This document shows, piece after piece, positions 47,954 through 60,774 of a stretch of DNA of 64,000 nucleotides; positions within the stretch are counted from its first letter, which is position 1; every line of letters starts with the position of its first letter. The notes under the pieces are model-generated. The model had not been told where the DNA came from. It was given only the letters and a program-made list of their open reading frames with translations, and made no database searches. This DNA is from Acanthacorydalis orientalis (lineage: Eukaryota > Arthropoda > Insecta > Megaloptera > Corydalidae). A program made the translations under genes and the position numbers. Where the stretch lies: contig CM068313.1 in the NCBI GenBank assembly GCA_034766995.1, forward strand, positions 52,181,275-52,245,274, given 5' to 3'.

Positions 47954-48126
47954 CATGAATATATTTGTTTATATATGCATGCATGAATTTGCATGCGATA
48001 ATTGGTAAAAAAATGTAATTGAACATCGGTAGGCACATATTCGATTCATGTATTTTCTTTTCCAGAGAACTTTGATGATTTATTTTTCGTTAATATATTT
48101 GTATATATATATATATATATATATAC

Positions 48127-48804
48127 ACATACAGGTTTTATTTGTTTATCAAAGTTTGTTAGAGAATGATCGTAAGTTCATTTATACTTAAATGTTCATC
48201 AACACTAAAACAAACTTTAATTTAAAATAAAAGCAATGTTGTAATTTAATTAGCACATCTTTCGAAAATAATATGCATAATACTTGTTATACATAACACT
48301 TACTTATTTCTTAAATATTAATAAAAGAAAAAAATATATTTAGTCTTAGATGTTTGGTAATTAAGTATATATTTGTATTAAATTTCCTGATTGAAAAATT
48401 TGAATTTTACTTAGAAAACTCCTCTAAGGTAAATTGAAAATCTATAACGCGACTAAAAATAAATCACATCGAAAACAGTCTAGTGCTTCTTTTATATCTT
48501 ATTTCAATTCAATGAAAGTTTAATTAGCGAAGTTTAATTGAGCGAACTAAATTGGAAATTGAGTTGACACGGTAAAAGTTTAACATGTTCGATAAAATAG
48601 AAATACTTTTTTTTTCGATTGGATTCTAACAAGCGTAGGCAAACAAGACTTAAAAGTCAATTTTCTGAATAGAAGCGGCGGCTGTGTTGTAAAAGATTTT
48701 AAAACATTGATCCCTTTATTAGATTTAAATTGTTTTATTTACATTGTTAACGTACAGCGTTATTAAACTTTTCAAACTGTTTTTTTTTTAGATATTATAC
48801 AAAT

Positions 48805-48807
<3 letters not shown>
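48127..48807. other. AT-rich spacer
   Basis: Nothing recognised. Confidence 0.4.

Positions 48808-48883
<76 letters not shown>
48808..48883. repeat. (TA)n microsatellite
   Basis: About 76 bp TA. Confidence 0.98.
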
Positions 48884-48885
<2 letters not shown>

Positions 48886-49313
48886 TTTGTAGATTACTGC
48901 AATCAAAGTTATTTGATTAAGCAATCAAATATTACTAATTTTATTTGTAAATATACAAATAAAATATTAAAATTTCATAATGATTGTAGTATGTTGTGAA
49001 AAAAAGTATTAAAAATGTCGAATGTTTTATGGACTGATAAAATCTTGATTACAGTAGTACTCGTTTATTTTACGTTCACTAATTTTTTTTTAATAAAAAA
49101 AATATCGAACATGACCGAAGAAGTATATTTATTTGAGGTTTTTTTACGCGTTAGGTTAAACTCGGCAAAACTTAATGTAATAATTAGGCTTAAATAAATT
49201 AAACAATGTATTGTAAACGGTACTGTAATCATCAATATTTACTTGAACAACTTCAAGAATCTAATATTACTTTATTGAGAATATATTATTCTTCATCTTT
49301 CATCAATACTATG
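48884..49313. other. AT-rich spacer
   Basis: The frame at 49015-49197 (+) has no motif. Confidence 0.35.
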
Positions 49314-50578
49314 TACGAGGGTAGTGATAAGTACCCGTGTTTGTCAAGAAAACACAATTTTTTGAGCAAATACTTTTTTATTTTTCAAGGTAATCTCCTT
49401 TTAGCTCGATGCGCTTAGTCCAATGCATTTTCATTTTTTTTATCCCTTTCGAATAATACAGTTTGTCAAACTCAGCAAAATAGGCATATAGAACAGCGAT
49501 GACTTCTGAATTTGATGCAAATCTTTTACCTTAAAGCCATTTATACAAGTTTGGAAACAGAGAAATGTCACACGGTGCCAAATCTGGATAATATGGTGGA
49601 TGTAAAAGCAATTTATAGTGCAATTCATGTAATTTTGAATCGAAATTGTTGATTTGTGTGCCGGTGCATTGTTGTGATGAAAGAACACTTTTTTATGTAT
49701 AAAATAAGGACTTTTTTTCTTGCTTTCATCATTCAGTTGGTCCAATAATGATATATAGAAGGCTCCTGTTCTTGTTTTCCCCCTTTCAAGATAATCGATT
49801 AGCAAAGTTCCATGAGCATTCTAGAAAACAGTTGCCATAACTTTTCTAGCTTATGCAGTGATTTTTACCTTCCTTTGGTGCACGTTCGCCAGCCATTATT
49901 TGAACTGTTCATTCATTTCAGGTGTATAGGTGATGGATCTATGTTTCATCAACGATTATTTTATCAACGATGCAAAAATTCATGTCGATTATGTTTAAAT
50001 ATCGTTAAACACTCTTTTGAAATGTTCATTCGAATGCGTTTTTGCTCGATTGTGAGCAAACGCGGCACAACTTTTTCATATGCAAAATTCGTGTAAGATG
50101 TTCTGTACACGTTCATTCGAGGTGCCCACTATTTCAACTATCTTATGCACTTTGATTCTACGATTATTTAAAACAATATCGTGGATTTTTCCAATAATCT
50201 CTTCAGTAGTCACCTCAATTAGACGACTTGGACGTTCTTCATCATAAACGCTCGTACGACCTCGTTTAAATTCATTGAACTAATATCTGACGATTGTCAT
50301 CGAAGGTGCAGTCTCCCGTAGACAACGAGAAACTTTTCTTTAATTTCTCCACACGTTTTCCTATCCAAAAACAAATCTAGTCACTGACCGACAAATTTTT
50401 TTTTTCATAGTTAAAAAGTAACAATAGTTGCTTACTTTAAATGACTGTCAAAACTAAGTAACGTATTGAGCTCAAACTTTGATAGCAGTAGTTTGAAAGA
50501 TAATGCTGTTAAAAGATATTGCAATTTGATATCAGTGGTCTTATCTTTTGTCAAACACGGGTAATTATCACTGTACCC

Positions 50579-50583
<5 letters not shown>
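49314..50583 (-). mobile_element. full-length decayed mariner (family M5)
   Basis: The left end TACGAGGGTAGTGATAAGTA and the right end (minus strand) TAGAAGGGTACAGTGATAAT both continue into ACCCGTGTTTG. Length 1270 bp. The right end sits directly on a (TA)n tract. Confidence 0.88.
49378..50420 (-). pseudogene. mariner transposase (M5), frameshifted
   Basis: A 121-codon frame (49805-49440) carries LLIDYLERGKTRTGAFYISL and FFHHNNAPAHKSTISI (second motif with Asn for Asp). In the next frame the third motif reads a PDLAPCDISLFPNL-like segment. The C terminus is a KRIELKGDYLEK-like segment with a stop at 49378. The N-terminal DNA-binding domain is recognisable only in scraps (50100-50420). Confidence 0.82.

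Positions 50584-50635
<52 letters not shown>
50582..50635. repeat. (TA)n between two transposons
   Basis: About 52 bp TA separating the M5 right end from the maT-like element. Confidence 0.97.
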
Positions 50636-51839
50636 TTGGTAATTTAATAAAAAAAACTGCAACCGAGCAAAAATCAAATTTATTTTAATAAAAATTTGTG
50701 CACATGTTCTCATTATGCTTTCTTATTATTCTACGAATACGCCTTTGGCTTCCATGACTGCTTCATTACGGGACTGGAATCGTTGACATGCCTGCACTAA
50801 ATGGGCCTTATTTATTTCGGACATTACCGGGATAATAGTGCCCTTCAGTGAATCTATGGTATTGTGACAATGTCGATTCGTCTCCCTTTCAACAACGATT
50901 CAAACATAGTAGTCCATGGGATTTGAATCTAGCGAGCTTAGAGGCCACATGTTTGATGTTACATGATCGTACAGATTATCTGACATCCATACTTGACTTA
51001 CCTGGGCGTTGTGAGAAGGTGCTTAGTCTTATTGAAACACATACGGGCTTTTATTACGTAATCCATCTATCCAGGGCTTAATAACTAACTCCAGAACCTC
51101 AATGTATCCAGAAGCAATAATTCTAAGACCCTGTAGCAAAATGTGAGGTAGTATGAAATGACCTTCGTTATTCACTACTCCTAAAATCAACAGCGTAGCT
51201 GGGAGCTTAGTGCGCATCACTCTGGAGACATCAGAAGGATCTGCACATAACCATGTATCATTTCTTCTGTTAGGCTATTGGTTCTTGTCGAAATTTTCCT
51301 TATCAGAGAAAAATCAGAGCATGCCATATTCGTGAGGGTTTGTAAGTAACCGTTTGGCATGGATCAAGCGGTTTTTCTATGTCTTTGTAGACATTAATTG
51401 GCCTCTCCTCAGTGCATAAGACTTGTGTCGGATGTCATCGTGCACCAAAGTTCTGTTAGTCCGCTCTGACACCTGAATTTCTTTGGCGATGGCCCTCATT
51501 GATTTTCCGGCATCATCATCAATAATGTTTTGAACCAGTTGGATGAATCGGGCTGTTCTTCTGGTATCCAAACGTTTAGAACGTTTTTTTTTCTTTGGGA
51601 TACAGTTGAAACAACCTCGCCAGAGGTTTCCAATTCCATCCAAACTCTGTACAAAGGATCTTGCAATATTTACAAAAGTTGGTAATTTTAAATCGGTGTG
51701 TGCCGTATATATGGCAAGAATGATGCGTCGTTTCATTTCTTGTAAGTCTTTTATCTGCCATGGTGGATTTCTAGGAAATAAAAACATTTTATTTGGTTTG
51801 ACGAGTGTCACAACCTAAAAATGAAATATCCTCAAATAC

Positions 51840-51840
<1 letters not shown>
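50636..51840 (-). mobile_element. maT-like (DD37D) Tc1/mariner element
   Basis: Bounded on both sides by (TA)n tracts (50635 and 51851). About 1.2 kb containing a whole, broken transposase on the minus strand. Terminal inverted repeats could not be aligned with confidence, so the boundaries are set by the TA tracts and coding similarity. Confidence 0.72.
50726..51761 (-). pseudogene. maT-like DD37D transposase
   Basis: A 144-codon frame (51811-51377) has KKKKRSKRLDTRRTARFIQ, IIDDDAGKSMRAIAKEIQVS and HKSYALRRGQLMS, the helix-turn-helix region of this family. Then TKLPATLLILGVVNNEGHFI, LLQGLRIIASGYIEVLELV and KPWIDGLRNKSPYVFQ (51029-51220). QD with an in-frame stop before APSH follows, then NPMDYYV for the third acidic position, and AVMEAKGVFVE with a stop at 50726. 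The second and third Asp are 37 residues apart, counted across the break. Stops make it inactive. Confidence 0.8.
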
Positions 51841-52152
<312 letters not shown>

Positions 52153-53161
52153 CACGAACTCTTGGATCCACACATATACACTGAATTAACATTCTTCAGT
52201 ATTTTATATAATGAAGAATTATATGTTGAACTATAATGAATTCATACAGTTTTACCATTTGTAATAGAAAATTATGTTACTGCTATTTATTCCGCTAGTG
52301 TCCATTTCCGCATCAAAAAACTTGAGTTAATTTATGTGTAACTTTATTTCTACTTAAATTTAAATTACGTAATCAACATGAAACACATTTCATAAACAGC
52401 ATCCAGTACGAACCAACTTCTACTACATTCAACCACCATCCATACAAAGCATACAGTATTTCGTTTAAAAACGCAAATAATTTCAGTGTTAATTGCAACA
52501 AAACATTACAACTTTATTTATAGGCGCAGTACCATGACACGAATGTTGTTTGAAATATACATACAAACATAAACGTATCTATATGAATGTCTGCTGCTGT
52601 TCTGTTGCTGTTATATATATATATATATATAAGCGTTAGTGCTAAGTACTTACAACTACGTGTATATTTTATTAATACTGTTTTAATTAACATTGTCATA
52701 TGACATGTCTACTTCTACAGATTGAATCAATAACGTCCATAGGTTAATCTCTGTTAGTATGTAATTTCTTTTAATAAATTTTGTATGTAGTATATGAAAG
52801 GCAAACTTGTTGTTTGTATGTGGACGATTTGATTTTATATTTGACACAGACTTTTTCTTATATACATTAATGTATTTTAATTTTAATAATTTAATTTCGT
52901 AAAGAATAATTTCGAAGTGTTTTCTGTATTTACACATTTTAATTTAATGTTTCACTTTTTGGTGTGTTTGTTATGTTTACATAATATGTAAATGTGATAA
53001 ATTTGTTATTAAAATAACTTTTGCGTTATATAGGTCGGACGGAACGTGTATTGTATAATGTTTATTTATTTGTTGTAGTAATCTGAAATTGTTAAAAGCG
53101 TTTGTTTTTTCATTTTTATATACTTTAGAATTGTTTTGAAAACTTTGTTTTCTTAGTGTAA

Positions 53162-53164
<3 letters not shown>
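52153..53164. other. spacer
   Basis: Includes a short (TA)11 at 52609-52631. Frames at 52514-52937 (-) have no motif. Confidence 0.4.

Positions 53165-53224
<60 letters not shown>
53165..53224. repeat. (TA)n microsatellite
   Basis: About 60 bp TA. Confidence 0.98.
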
Positions 53225-53228
<4 letters not shown>

Positions 53229-53322
53229 AGTAATAATTATTTACAAGTAATTCTTGTTTAAAATTATTTGTTAAAACAAGAATTGATTGTAATTAAACTA
53301 ATTAGATAACTGTTTTACTCAG

Positions 53323-53445
53323 AATGGCTTAAGAGCGGAAGTTGCTTGTGGGAGATATGACTGGAGTGATTTATCAGAACCAAAAGATAGCAAGGACAAT
53401 ACATTTTATGGATTTTTATTTCGTATTAATTTTAGCAAGAACTAA
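53323..53445 (+). CDS. candidate 3'-terminal coding exon (40 codons)
   Basis: A strong splice acceptor, CTGTTTTACTCAG (53310-53322), is followed by an open frame whose codons are less AT-driven than its surroundings: NGLRAEVACGRYDWSDLSEP, then KDSKDNTFYGFLFRINFSKN, stop at 53443-53445. An AATAAA polyadenylation signal follows at about 53539. No family was recognised and no matching donor or upstream exon was identified. It could equally be a chance combination. Confidence 0.25.
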   Translation, partial: NGLRAEVACGRYDWSDLSEPKDSKDNTFYGFLFRINFSKN

Positions 53446-54274
53446 TATTAATGTGACATTAACATTAGTTTTTGTATGAAATAAGTAAAGTAAATATAGG
53501 GTTTCTGCAAATATATGTACAAGTAAAGAAATCATAAGAATAAAAGAATCTTCTACTCTAAGGTTTTACTTTTTATTAAACAAGTTTACTTAAATTCTCT
53601 CCTTTGATTAATGAGTGAACATGTGAATTGTGTAATTGACAAAAACAAGTTCGTTTTATAAAAAGTGTACAATACTTCTAATAGTATTAGAAAAATACTA
53701 AAAATAGATCACAGTTCTTTAATTTTTCGACGAAGAGAAATGTTTCGCCGGTAGGTAATATTAAGTGTTTGGTGAAACATGGAAAGGATTGAGCACTTTG
53801 AACTGTTGCCAAACTATCAATCCATTACGCAGAGCTGTACTGTGAACAACTTGATTGATTGTACTTTAGAACAAAACTTTTCGTATACAGTGTATATGTG
53901 AGCTGAGATGCTGGGTTATGTGGCGTGAGATCACATACGTCAAAGACAATGATTTAAAAGAAAAATTAAATTGAGATAGAATTTAATTTCTCATTTACCA
54001 TTTTCACTCAAGTTTTGTTTATTTTTATAATTATTCACAAAAATACAAATTTTAGCCTACTTTTAATGAACATCAGTCTTAAAAGAAAGAAAGTATTATT
54101 ATTTTTTCATAACGTATTATTTATAATATTTTAAATATATTTTTCTTAAAAAAAAGTTCGTATTTATTTCGATTTTATACACATTTTTTTTATTATTTAA
54201 ATAAGTCTGATTACGAATGTCGTAACAGCCCCACTATGAATTAAGTATCAAATAAAAGTAACAAAATGTCATAT
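53446..54274. other. spacer
   Basis: 53730-53945 is somewhat less AT-rich; no feature assigned. Confidence 0.35.
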
Positions 54275-54306
54275 TCACACACACACACACACACACATAT
54301 ATATAC
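54275..54306. repeat. (CA)n-(TA)n microsatellite
   Basis: About 22 bp CA then ATATATATA. Confidence 0.95.
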
Positions 54307-54549
54307 ATTTTATAAATAATAAAAGAATTTTAACTGAGTTATAGCCCGTACCTACACATGTATTTAGAAATGATTTTTTTTTGACGATCACCAGCTAAAT
54401 TTAGTAATATTATTACTTATCATGACAGTATACTTGATTGCGAAAATGCTTTGAATTCAAATTGATAAAAGAAACATTTTTAAATTTAAATGACTGGTAT
54501 TTATGGATATAAATCAATATATGTTTTTTTAAATATGAAAGAATGTAAG

Positions 54550-55838
54550 TACAGGATGGAGCAAAAAAAACGAAGGGTTTTAAAACATTAATACTTTTTT
54601 TTGGTTTGGTAATACTTTCATATTTTTTTATTTTTTGAAATATAGTATAAGGATGAAAATTGTTTCCCTATTACACAAAGAAAATGACATCACGTAAGTG
54701 ACGCCTATTTCCGGCTTCACAAAGTAGAGTTTTTTTAAGGCATTTTTCATCACTTCTCTTGGAATTTCTGGATATAACGTTTGAGTTCTTCTCGTATGTT
54801 GTTTTTTTAGTTGCAGGATGGTTTTTATACTTATTGACGTATAATGTTCTTTTAAGTAGCCTCAAAGAAAAAATCGGGATCTTAAATTAAGTGAATGCAC
54901 AGGTCAATTAGAATCGATGTGTCTTGAAATTATGCATTTGCCAAAAATGTCCAGTAAAAGTTCCATAACGGATCTTACTGTGTGCACTGTGGTTTCATCT
55001 TATTGGAACTTCATCTGTGGATTATAATCAACAGTTGGCCTCAGACAATTTTCTATCTTCGTACGATATTGAGCACAATTTATGGTTACAGTAGTACCGT
55101 CTTCATTTTCGAAGAAATAAAGATCAGTAATCCTTTCAGACGTTACCTCGCACCAAACAGTATATCTAAGTGTGTGTAATTGTCGCAGATGAAGTGTTCT
55201 TGGGTCTCTGTAGCCCATATTCTAGTGTTGGCTGTTCACAAAGCCATTTAAGTGGAAATGAGTTTCATCACTGAGAATCAAATTATGAATAAATTCATTA
55301 TTTTTTCTACTTCCTGACGAAAACAAATTGTATAATCACGGCGATACTGATAGTATGTTGGCGTTAGCTCTTACACAAGCTACACTTTGTATGGGAACAT
55401 TTTTAATATGACCAAAATCTTTTGCAGTGACCTCCGAGGTATTCCAAGTTGGGTTGATCGTGTTCTGGTTGACGTTTCAGGACTTTGCTCTACTCTTTTG
55501 CACACGTTGAATATTTTTCTCAGTTAGAGCCTAACGATTACTTCCGGATCTTGGCCGAACTGCACCTTGTTGTCAAAACTTGCAATCAAACGATTTATCA
55601 TTGACTTGAAATGGTCCTGTTCGAATATTAAAATAACGACAATATGGTCACTGAGTCAAAATAATTGAACGCTGATTTTTAAAACAAAATTCAATTATTT
55701 TGGTATGTTATTACGTCGTGTTCCTTTTCATGACACAATTCACACGTTTTGTTTATAAAATTCGAAGAAGAAAAAAAAGATTAAACAAAACAATTATTAA
55801 ATATTTAAACCCGCTTGTTCTTTTTGCGCCAGACTGTA
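54550..55838 (-). mobile_element. full-length decayed DD41D-like mariner relative
   Basis: The left end TACAGGATGGAGCAAAAAAA and the right end (minus strand) TACAGTCTGGCGCAAAAAGA both continue into a GGGTTT block: inverted repeats of about 30 bp. Length about 1.29 kb. The transposase is on the minus strand. Confidence 0.85.
54671..55560 (-). pseudogene. DD41D-like transposase
   Basis: The recognisable core is MGYRDPRTLHLRQLHTLRYT followed by VWCEVTSERITDLYFFENED, GTTVTINCAQYRTKIENCL and an FQ-stop-DETTVHTV second motif (55218-54990). Then ISRHIDSNWPVHSLNLRSRF, where the family has NWPPRSCDLTPLDFF, so the third Asp is lost. The C terminus is CEAGNRRHLRDVIF, equivalent to CRRSRGGHLPDIIF, with a stop at 54671. 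Family spacing is about 41 residues. The N-terminal part is scrambled. Confidence 0.78.
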
Positions 55839-57239
55839 CGTGTTATAGTTAAGAGAATTATGGATATTGAGTCCAGTTTTCGACACATTTTTTTAAATTT
55901 TACCATGACAATACTATGATAATCAACTGTGGTTCCTAAGTTGACAGATTTACACATTATAACTAAAATAAGTTAGAAAGTAACGCAAAGAAATATTGTC
56001 AGAAAGAAAGAGTAAGTTACACGTCTTGTAGAATTCTTATAATTTTATTCAAGTATAGACCTTTGTAATATTTTCTTTATTAGATGTCTCTGATGTCACT
56101 TTTTACAACTTAGCAATTCATAAACTGAGAAACAGGTTAACTTTCGATGAATTACAATTATTTTTTCTAAAACGGTGTAAGGAATCTGAATGAAATTTTA
56201 CATAAACTTTCCTCTGTTCATATGAATTAAAAAAAAACTGTTTAGTTTTATTTTTGTTTTGCTATTATATTTGACAGTCAGTCCTTTTTTTATAAGAACA
56301 CTTGTAAAATTCTGAATATAAAAATTTTAATTTGTCTTAAACAATACAGAGTATTAGTTTAAATTTATATACAGTTGTGAATAAAAAAAGGAATTATTTT
56401 GTGAATGTTTATCAACTTGAATATTTTTACAATTGTTGTTATATAACAATGAGATCTTCAGTATTTTGTCGCAATAATCACGAGTTTTTTTTAGTTGCAT
56501 ATTGAAGAGTGCTTGTTGGCTCACTCAGGTATAAATTCCAACGAGACATCACTTATCTCTTGAAAACTGATACCTAGATGAGTTATTAAGTTGCTTTTTA
56601 GTGTGGGACTAAGACAAGTTCATTTTTATAATTGTCTCATACATCTTTAAAAAATAATTCGTACTAAATACAATTTTTGAATAGGAAAATAAATGAAACA
56701 GATGTTCCTAATTTGAGATTTTACGTTTTATACTCTTCTAAAATGCGCTAACGTGTTTCGTTTTAGTATAAGATGTCCCTTTTGCAATTTTTAAAGATTT
56801 TTTAGAAACGTTTTGTACAATCGATCAAAATTCAATTCATATACATAATTGTGATTTTTCTGTATCTTATCGCTGTAATAATGATGGAATCGCCATCGAG
56901 ACATGTATAAGTAACCATAAAAAAGAATTAATAAAAATTACTGATCGGATATTAACATTTTTGACGTGAACATTTTTTGTCGGTTGTGAGATGAGTATTT
57001 TCTAAAGTGAATTCAGTCATAATTCTAGAACTATATTTAATATTTTTCTACATTTATGAAAAGTAAATGTTTTATACAAGTTTTGTAATAAATTTTGTAG
57101 TGTTACATTAATATAGTTCCGAGAATTTTTAATAACAATTATTATTTATTATGAAATTTATTTAATAGTAATCATTTTAATCATGTTCTTGAGACTTTAG
57201 CTTATGTTATGTATCTGGTGTATTGTTTAGTAGTATACA
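55839..57239. other. AT-rich spacer
   Basis: Nothing recognised in 1.4 kb; no frame over 60 codons. Confidence 0.45.
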
Positions 57240-57755
57240 TTATGCGTAAAATTAATTTGATAGCTTTAAATTGAATAAATCATAACTCTGTTTTAAATTA
57301 AAATATTTTCTCGCCGTTTTAGGATTTTAACGTGTCAACCTTAACATTTAAAACACTATATATCTTTGCCAAGCAGTTGGCATAACCTCACAAAACAGTA
57401 GTGGACACGGTGGCCTCTGAAAAGCAACTTATTAGGCATTGCATACTTTTCGCATTTTAGTTGAAAAAAAATGTTGACAGAATCACGGCAATGATTTATT
57501 TAGCTTTGATGGAGTGTGTTGTGACGCATAAAATATGCAAAAAATGCTAAAACAATGGAAGAGGGTCGAAAGTACATTACGATTTCATCGACTCAAAAAC
57601 ATTATCTTTTCTTCGACAAGGGATGTCAGTTACCCGACAGATGGACCAAAGTTATATAAAATAATAATATATATCTGCAGGATTGAAATGTATTTCATTT
57701 TTCCGTAAATATTCATTTTCTATAAAAAAAGCACTGAATTAATTTGCATACCTAA
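57240..57755 (+). mobile_element. 516-bp internally deleted M1 mariner
   Basis: The left end is degenerate (ATTATGCGTAAAATTAATTT, equivalent to TTAGGTGTACAAATTAAT). The right end is GCACTGAATTAATTTGCATA followed by CCTAA. The 5' part matches 1-632 of this window in reverse (GCCAAGCAGTTGGCATAACC). Near 57540-57565 it joins directly to the C-terminal part, as in the copies at 1567, 59358 and 61140. Confidence 0.8.
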
Positions 57756-58813
57756 TATTTTTACTTTATAAAAATAGTTAAAATAATATTAATATATAAT
57801 ATTTTTGGATCTATGTTAGTGATTCTATTTAGAATTTAAATATTATAAATTAATATACCGATTAGGTTAATTTTTGGCTACATGTATTTTTTATGACGTT
57901 TAATTATTTTTTTTCAATTATTTCAAGTAGAATTTTTAAGTTTTATTAAATTAAAAATGCGTGCAAAGTAGTCTTGGTTTCTTAATTCAATTTAAATCGA
58001 TTCTGATTGCTTTAAATTGTATTCCATTTAAAATTAACGCCAACAATATATTCGCTTTAATAATAATTGTCAGTCCTTTTAATAAAAAATATAATTACTA
58101 CATCAAACTGAATTTTATAATTCATAAATAACAATGTCGTAATTTCGGTTCTGCTTTAATAATTTTAATATTCTATAAACATAAATTAATATTCATATTG
58201 TTTTTTTTTCTGTCAGAAGTGTTACGTTTATTTTTACGAAACGAATAACAGTAGTTAAAGATGCATTCGCTTGAATAAACTGCGAAGGTCAAGTACCGCA
58301 AATATAATTTGCAATACAATATGTTTTTATTCGCGTTTTGTTTTTAATCTTTTCAAATACCGGCCTTTCATTTGATTAAAAATACTCCATGATTTCGAGT
58401 TATATGACACGATGACCTTTCAGACCCATTCGGATAATGTTCATTGACGAGCTCTAACTGTGAAATTCTGAAAATAAAATCGAAACGGTGGGTGTATTGA
58501 CAATGGACACCTCGTAAAATCTGGTCATCAGAGTGCAGACATGTAATAAAACGGACAATGTGACTAAATCGCCGCAAATCAGAACCGATATGTTGAATTG
58601 AAGGCCAGGTGTCATATCACTGACATTTCTGCTAAATTGATATCTCTCTGTCTCCTTTTCATTTCGATATACGCAGAAGAGAATAAAATCATGTAGATTT
58701 TGTATTATATTTTCAAATGTACACGTGTTTGTACATAGATTATTCTGTATGATAACCATCTTTTATTTTTAATGAAAATGTTTTGAAAAGTGTACTTGAA
58801 TACGAATGTTTTC

Positions 58814-58816
<3 letters not shown>
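57756..58816. other. spacer with a less AT-rich island (58370-58760)
   Basis: The island has a 101-codon minus-strand frame (58759-58454), with a hydrophobic stretch (FNISVLICGDLVTLSVLLHV) and balanced codon use. No family recognised and no flanking splice sites that fit clearly. Confidence 0.35.
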
Positions 58817-58872
<56 letters not shown>

Positions 58873-58885
58873 CATATACATACAT
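58817..58885. repeat. (TA)n microsatellite with CATA tail
   Basis: About 48 bp TA then TGTATATACATATACATACA. Confidence 0.97.
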
Positions 58886-59313
58886 TGTTACCATGTTTCG
58901 AATTCAAATACTTGTAATTTTATGAGTTCATTTTGATATTTCATTTCGATTAAAATTTCAACCATACGATGATGTTACATGCTACATTCCATTTATAATA
59001 CTCCGAAAGTAACAATGAGTTGAAAGTTTAAATTCTAGGTCGTAGGTAATTAATACTGGTTTTGCTGTTGAAACGTGAGTACCATGTACCCGTATAAATA
59101 AATAAAAATAAACGAAGAATAAATATGGAATGTAATTACCAAAAACGATGGTGGCAATAATAAAATAGAGAAAACAACAGATGGAAAGGTGTGAATTATA
59201 TCATCGTTGTTAAACAAATATTGACTTTGTTGTATCAGGTGAATTATAATATGTGCTTCAGATAAGATTAAAAAAGAAATAATTTGGTTTTTTAAACCTT
59301 AAAGTACATCCTG
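58886..59313. other. AT-rich spacer
   Basis: Nothing recognised. Confidence 0.35.
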
Positions 59314-59357
59314 TATATATATATATATACACACACACACATACACATGTGTGTGTA
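59314..59357. repeat. (TA)n-(CA)n-(TG)n abutting M1
   Basis: TA, CA and ACATGTGTGTGT directly before the M1 terminus. Confidence 0.93.
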
Positions 59358-59839
59358 TTAGGTGTACACATTAATTCGGTGCATTTTTTTATAGAAAATG
59401 ATTTTTTATTAAAAATGGAATACTTTTCAATCATCAAAATATCCCTCATTATTTCGTATAACTTTGTTCCATCAGTCCGGGTAACTGACGAATCACGTGT
59501 CGAAAAAAAGATGGCGGTTTTCAGTCGATGAAGTTATAAGGCATTTTCGAATTTCTTCTACTGTTTCAGTATTTTTTGCAAATTTTTGCATCACAACACC
59601 TCCCCACAAAGCTGAACAAATCATTCTCGTGACTTGGCAACTTTTTTTTAAGTGAAAATTTTATAAATTTGAAAAGTACGCAATGCTTAATATGTTTCTT
59701 TTCGGACGTCATAGTGTTCACTATTGTTTTATGAGACTATGTTAAACGCTTAGCCAAGATATATAGTGTTTTTAAATGTTAATGTTGGCACTTTAAAATC
59801 CTAACACAATGACAACATTTTTTAATTTCAAATAGTTAT
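59358..59839 (-). mobile_element. M1 deletion derivative, left arm of a head-to-head pair
   Basis: It begins with the intact M1 3' terminus TTAGGTGTACACATTAAT. Internal order is as in 1567-2105, including the shared deletion. It stops about 40 bp short of its expected 5' terminus (after AATAGTTATAC), where Tc1 sequence begins. Confidence 0.8.
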
Positions 59840-60745
59840 ACTTTTTCAATATTTTGTCGCTTGTCCTTTATTTTTAATAACTTCCTGGCAACGTCTTGGC
59901 ATTGATTCCACTGAACGCTGGCAACGCTCTGATGGAATAGATTCATGCCTTTTTTAGAGCCAGCTATAACTCATTCCTATTTTTCGGTCTTTTTTGCTAT
60001 ATCCTCCTTAACATCTTTCCATAAGTTTTCTATTGGATTTTAATCCGGAGACTGTACTAGCCATTGCATTTCAGTTACATTTTTGCCTGTAGAAACTCTT
60101 TCGTCAATTTTTAGGTGTGCTTCGGGTCATTATCCTACTGAAAAATCCATCGAAGCGGCAAAGCATCCAGTTTGGCATCCATATTCTCATCAATACGAAA
60201 TGTTGGCCCAACACCGTAAAAAGAAAAGCATACCCATACTTTTATATTCCCACGTCCATGTTTTAACGTTTTTGTTGTATACTTGGGGTACATCGGTTTG
60301 TTTGGCGATCTTTTTACGAATAGTTTTCCATCTGAGCCAAATATATTACCTTTATTTATTATATTATCGTTAGTTCTATCGCTCCATTATCCCACTTTTT
60401 AATTTGTTCGACACCCTTCCAGTCTTTATGTTCCGTAGCGAATTTAATTCTATCTTTAATGTTTTCCTGGGTCAAACAGGGACCTTTTACAGCTGTTCTA
60501 CGTAGAAGATTCTGTTCAAGCAATCGTCTACGCCTTGTACGATTACTGACGTTTATCCTTAGTTCATATTTTAATTTCTTTGGAAGACTTAAAGGGATAA
60601 TTTTTCGACAAGTGCGAATTACATCGGTCAGTTTATACACTAGTTTTCCACTTAGGCTCAGGTTTTTTTTAACAATTTTTCTGATTTCAATGTATTTATC
60701 ACCATATTTCGAAAACGCTGAACAATCCTATTTGGTATCTGGTAA
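59840..60745 (-). mobile_element. Tc1-like element (DD34E), decayed
   Basis: Minus-strand transposase in pieces: KKLKYELRINVSNRTRRRRL and LEQNLLRRTAVKGPCLTQEN (DNA-binding/linker, 60470-60590), then a GNIKVWVCFSFYGVGPTFRI core strand. The second motif is stop-DNDPKHT; NPIENLWK carries the catalytic Glu near 60035. The C terminus is QDVARKLLKIKDKRQNIE-like in another frame. No terminal repeats remain at either edge. Confidence 0.75.
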
Positions 60746-60774
60746 TGTTGTTTTCAGAACAAACAAATTTATAC

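Noticed and set aside
58454..58759. Frame considered as a chemoreceptor fragment
   Set aside because: One hydrophobic segment only; no receptor signature and no splice sites that fit.
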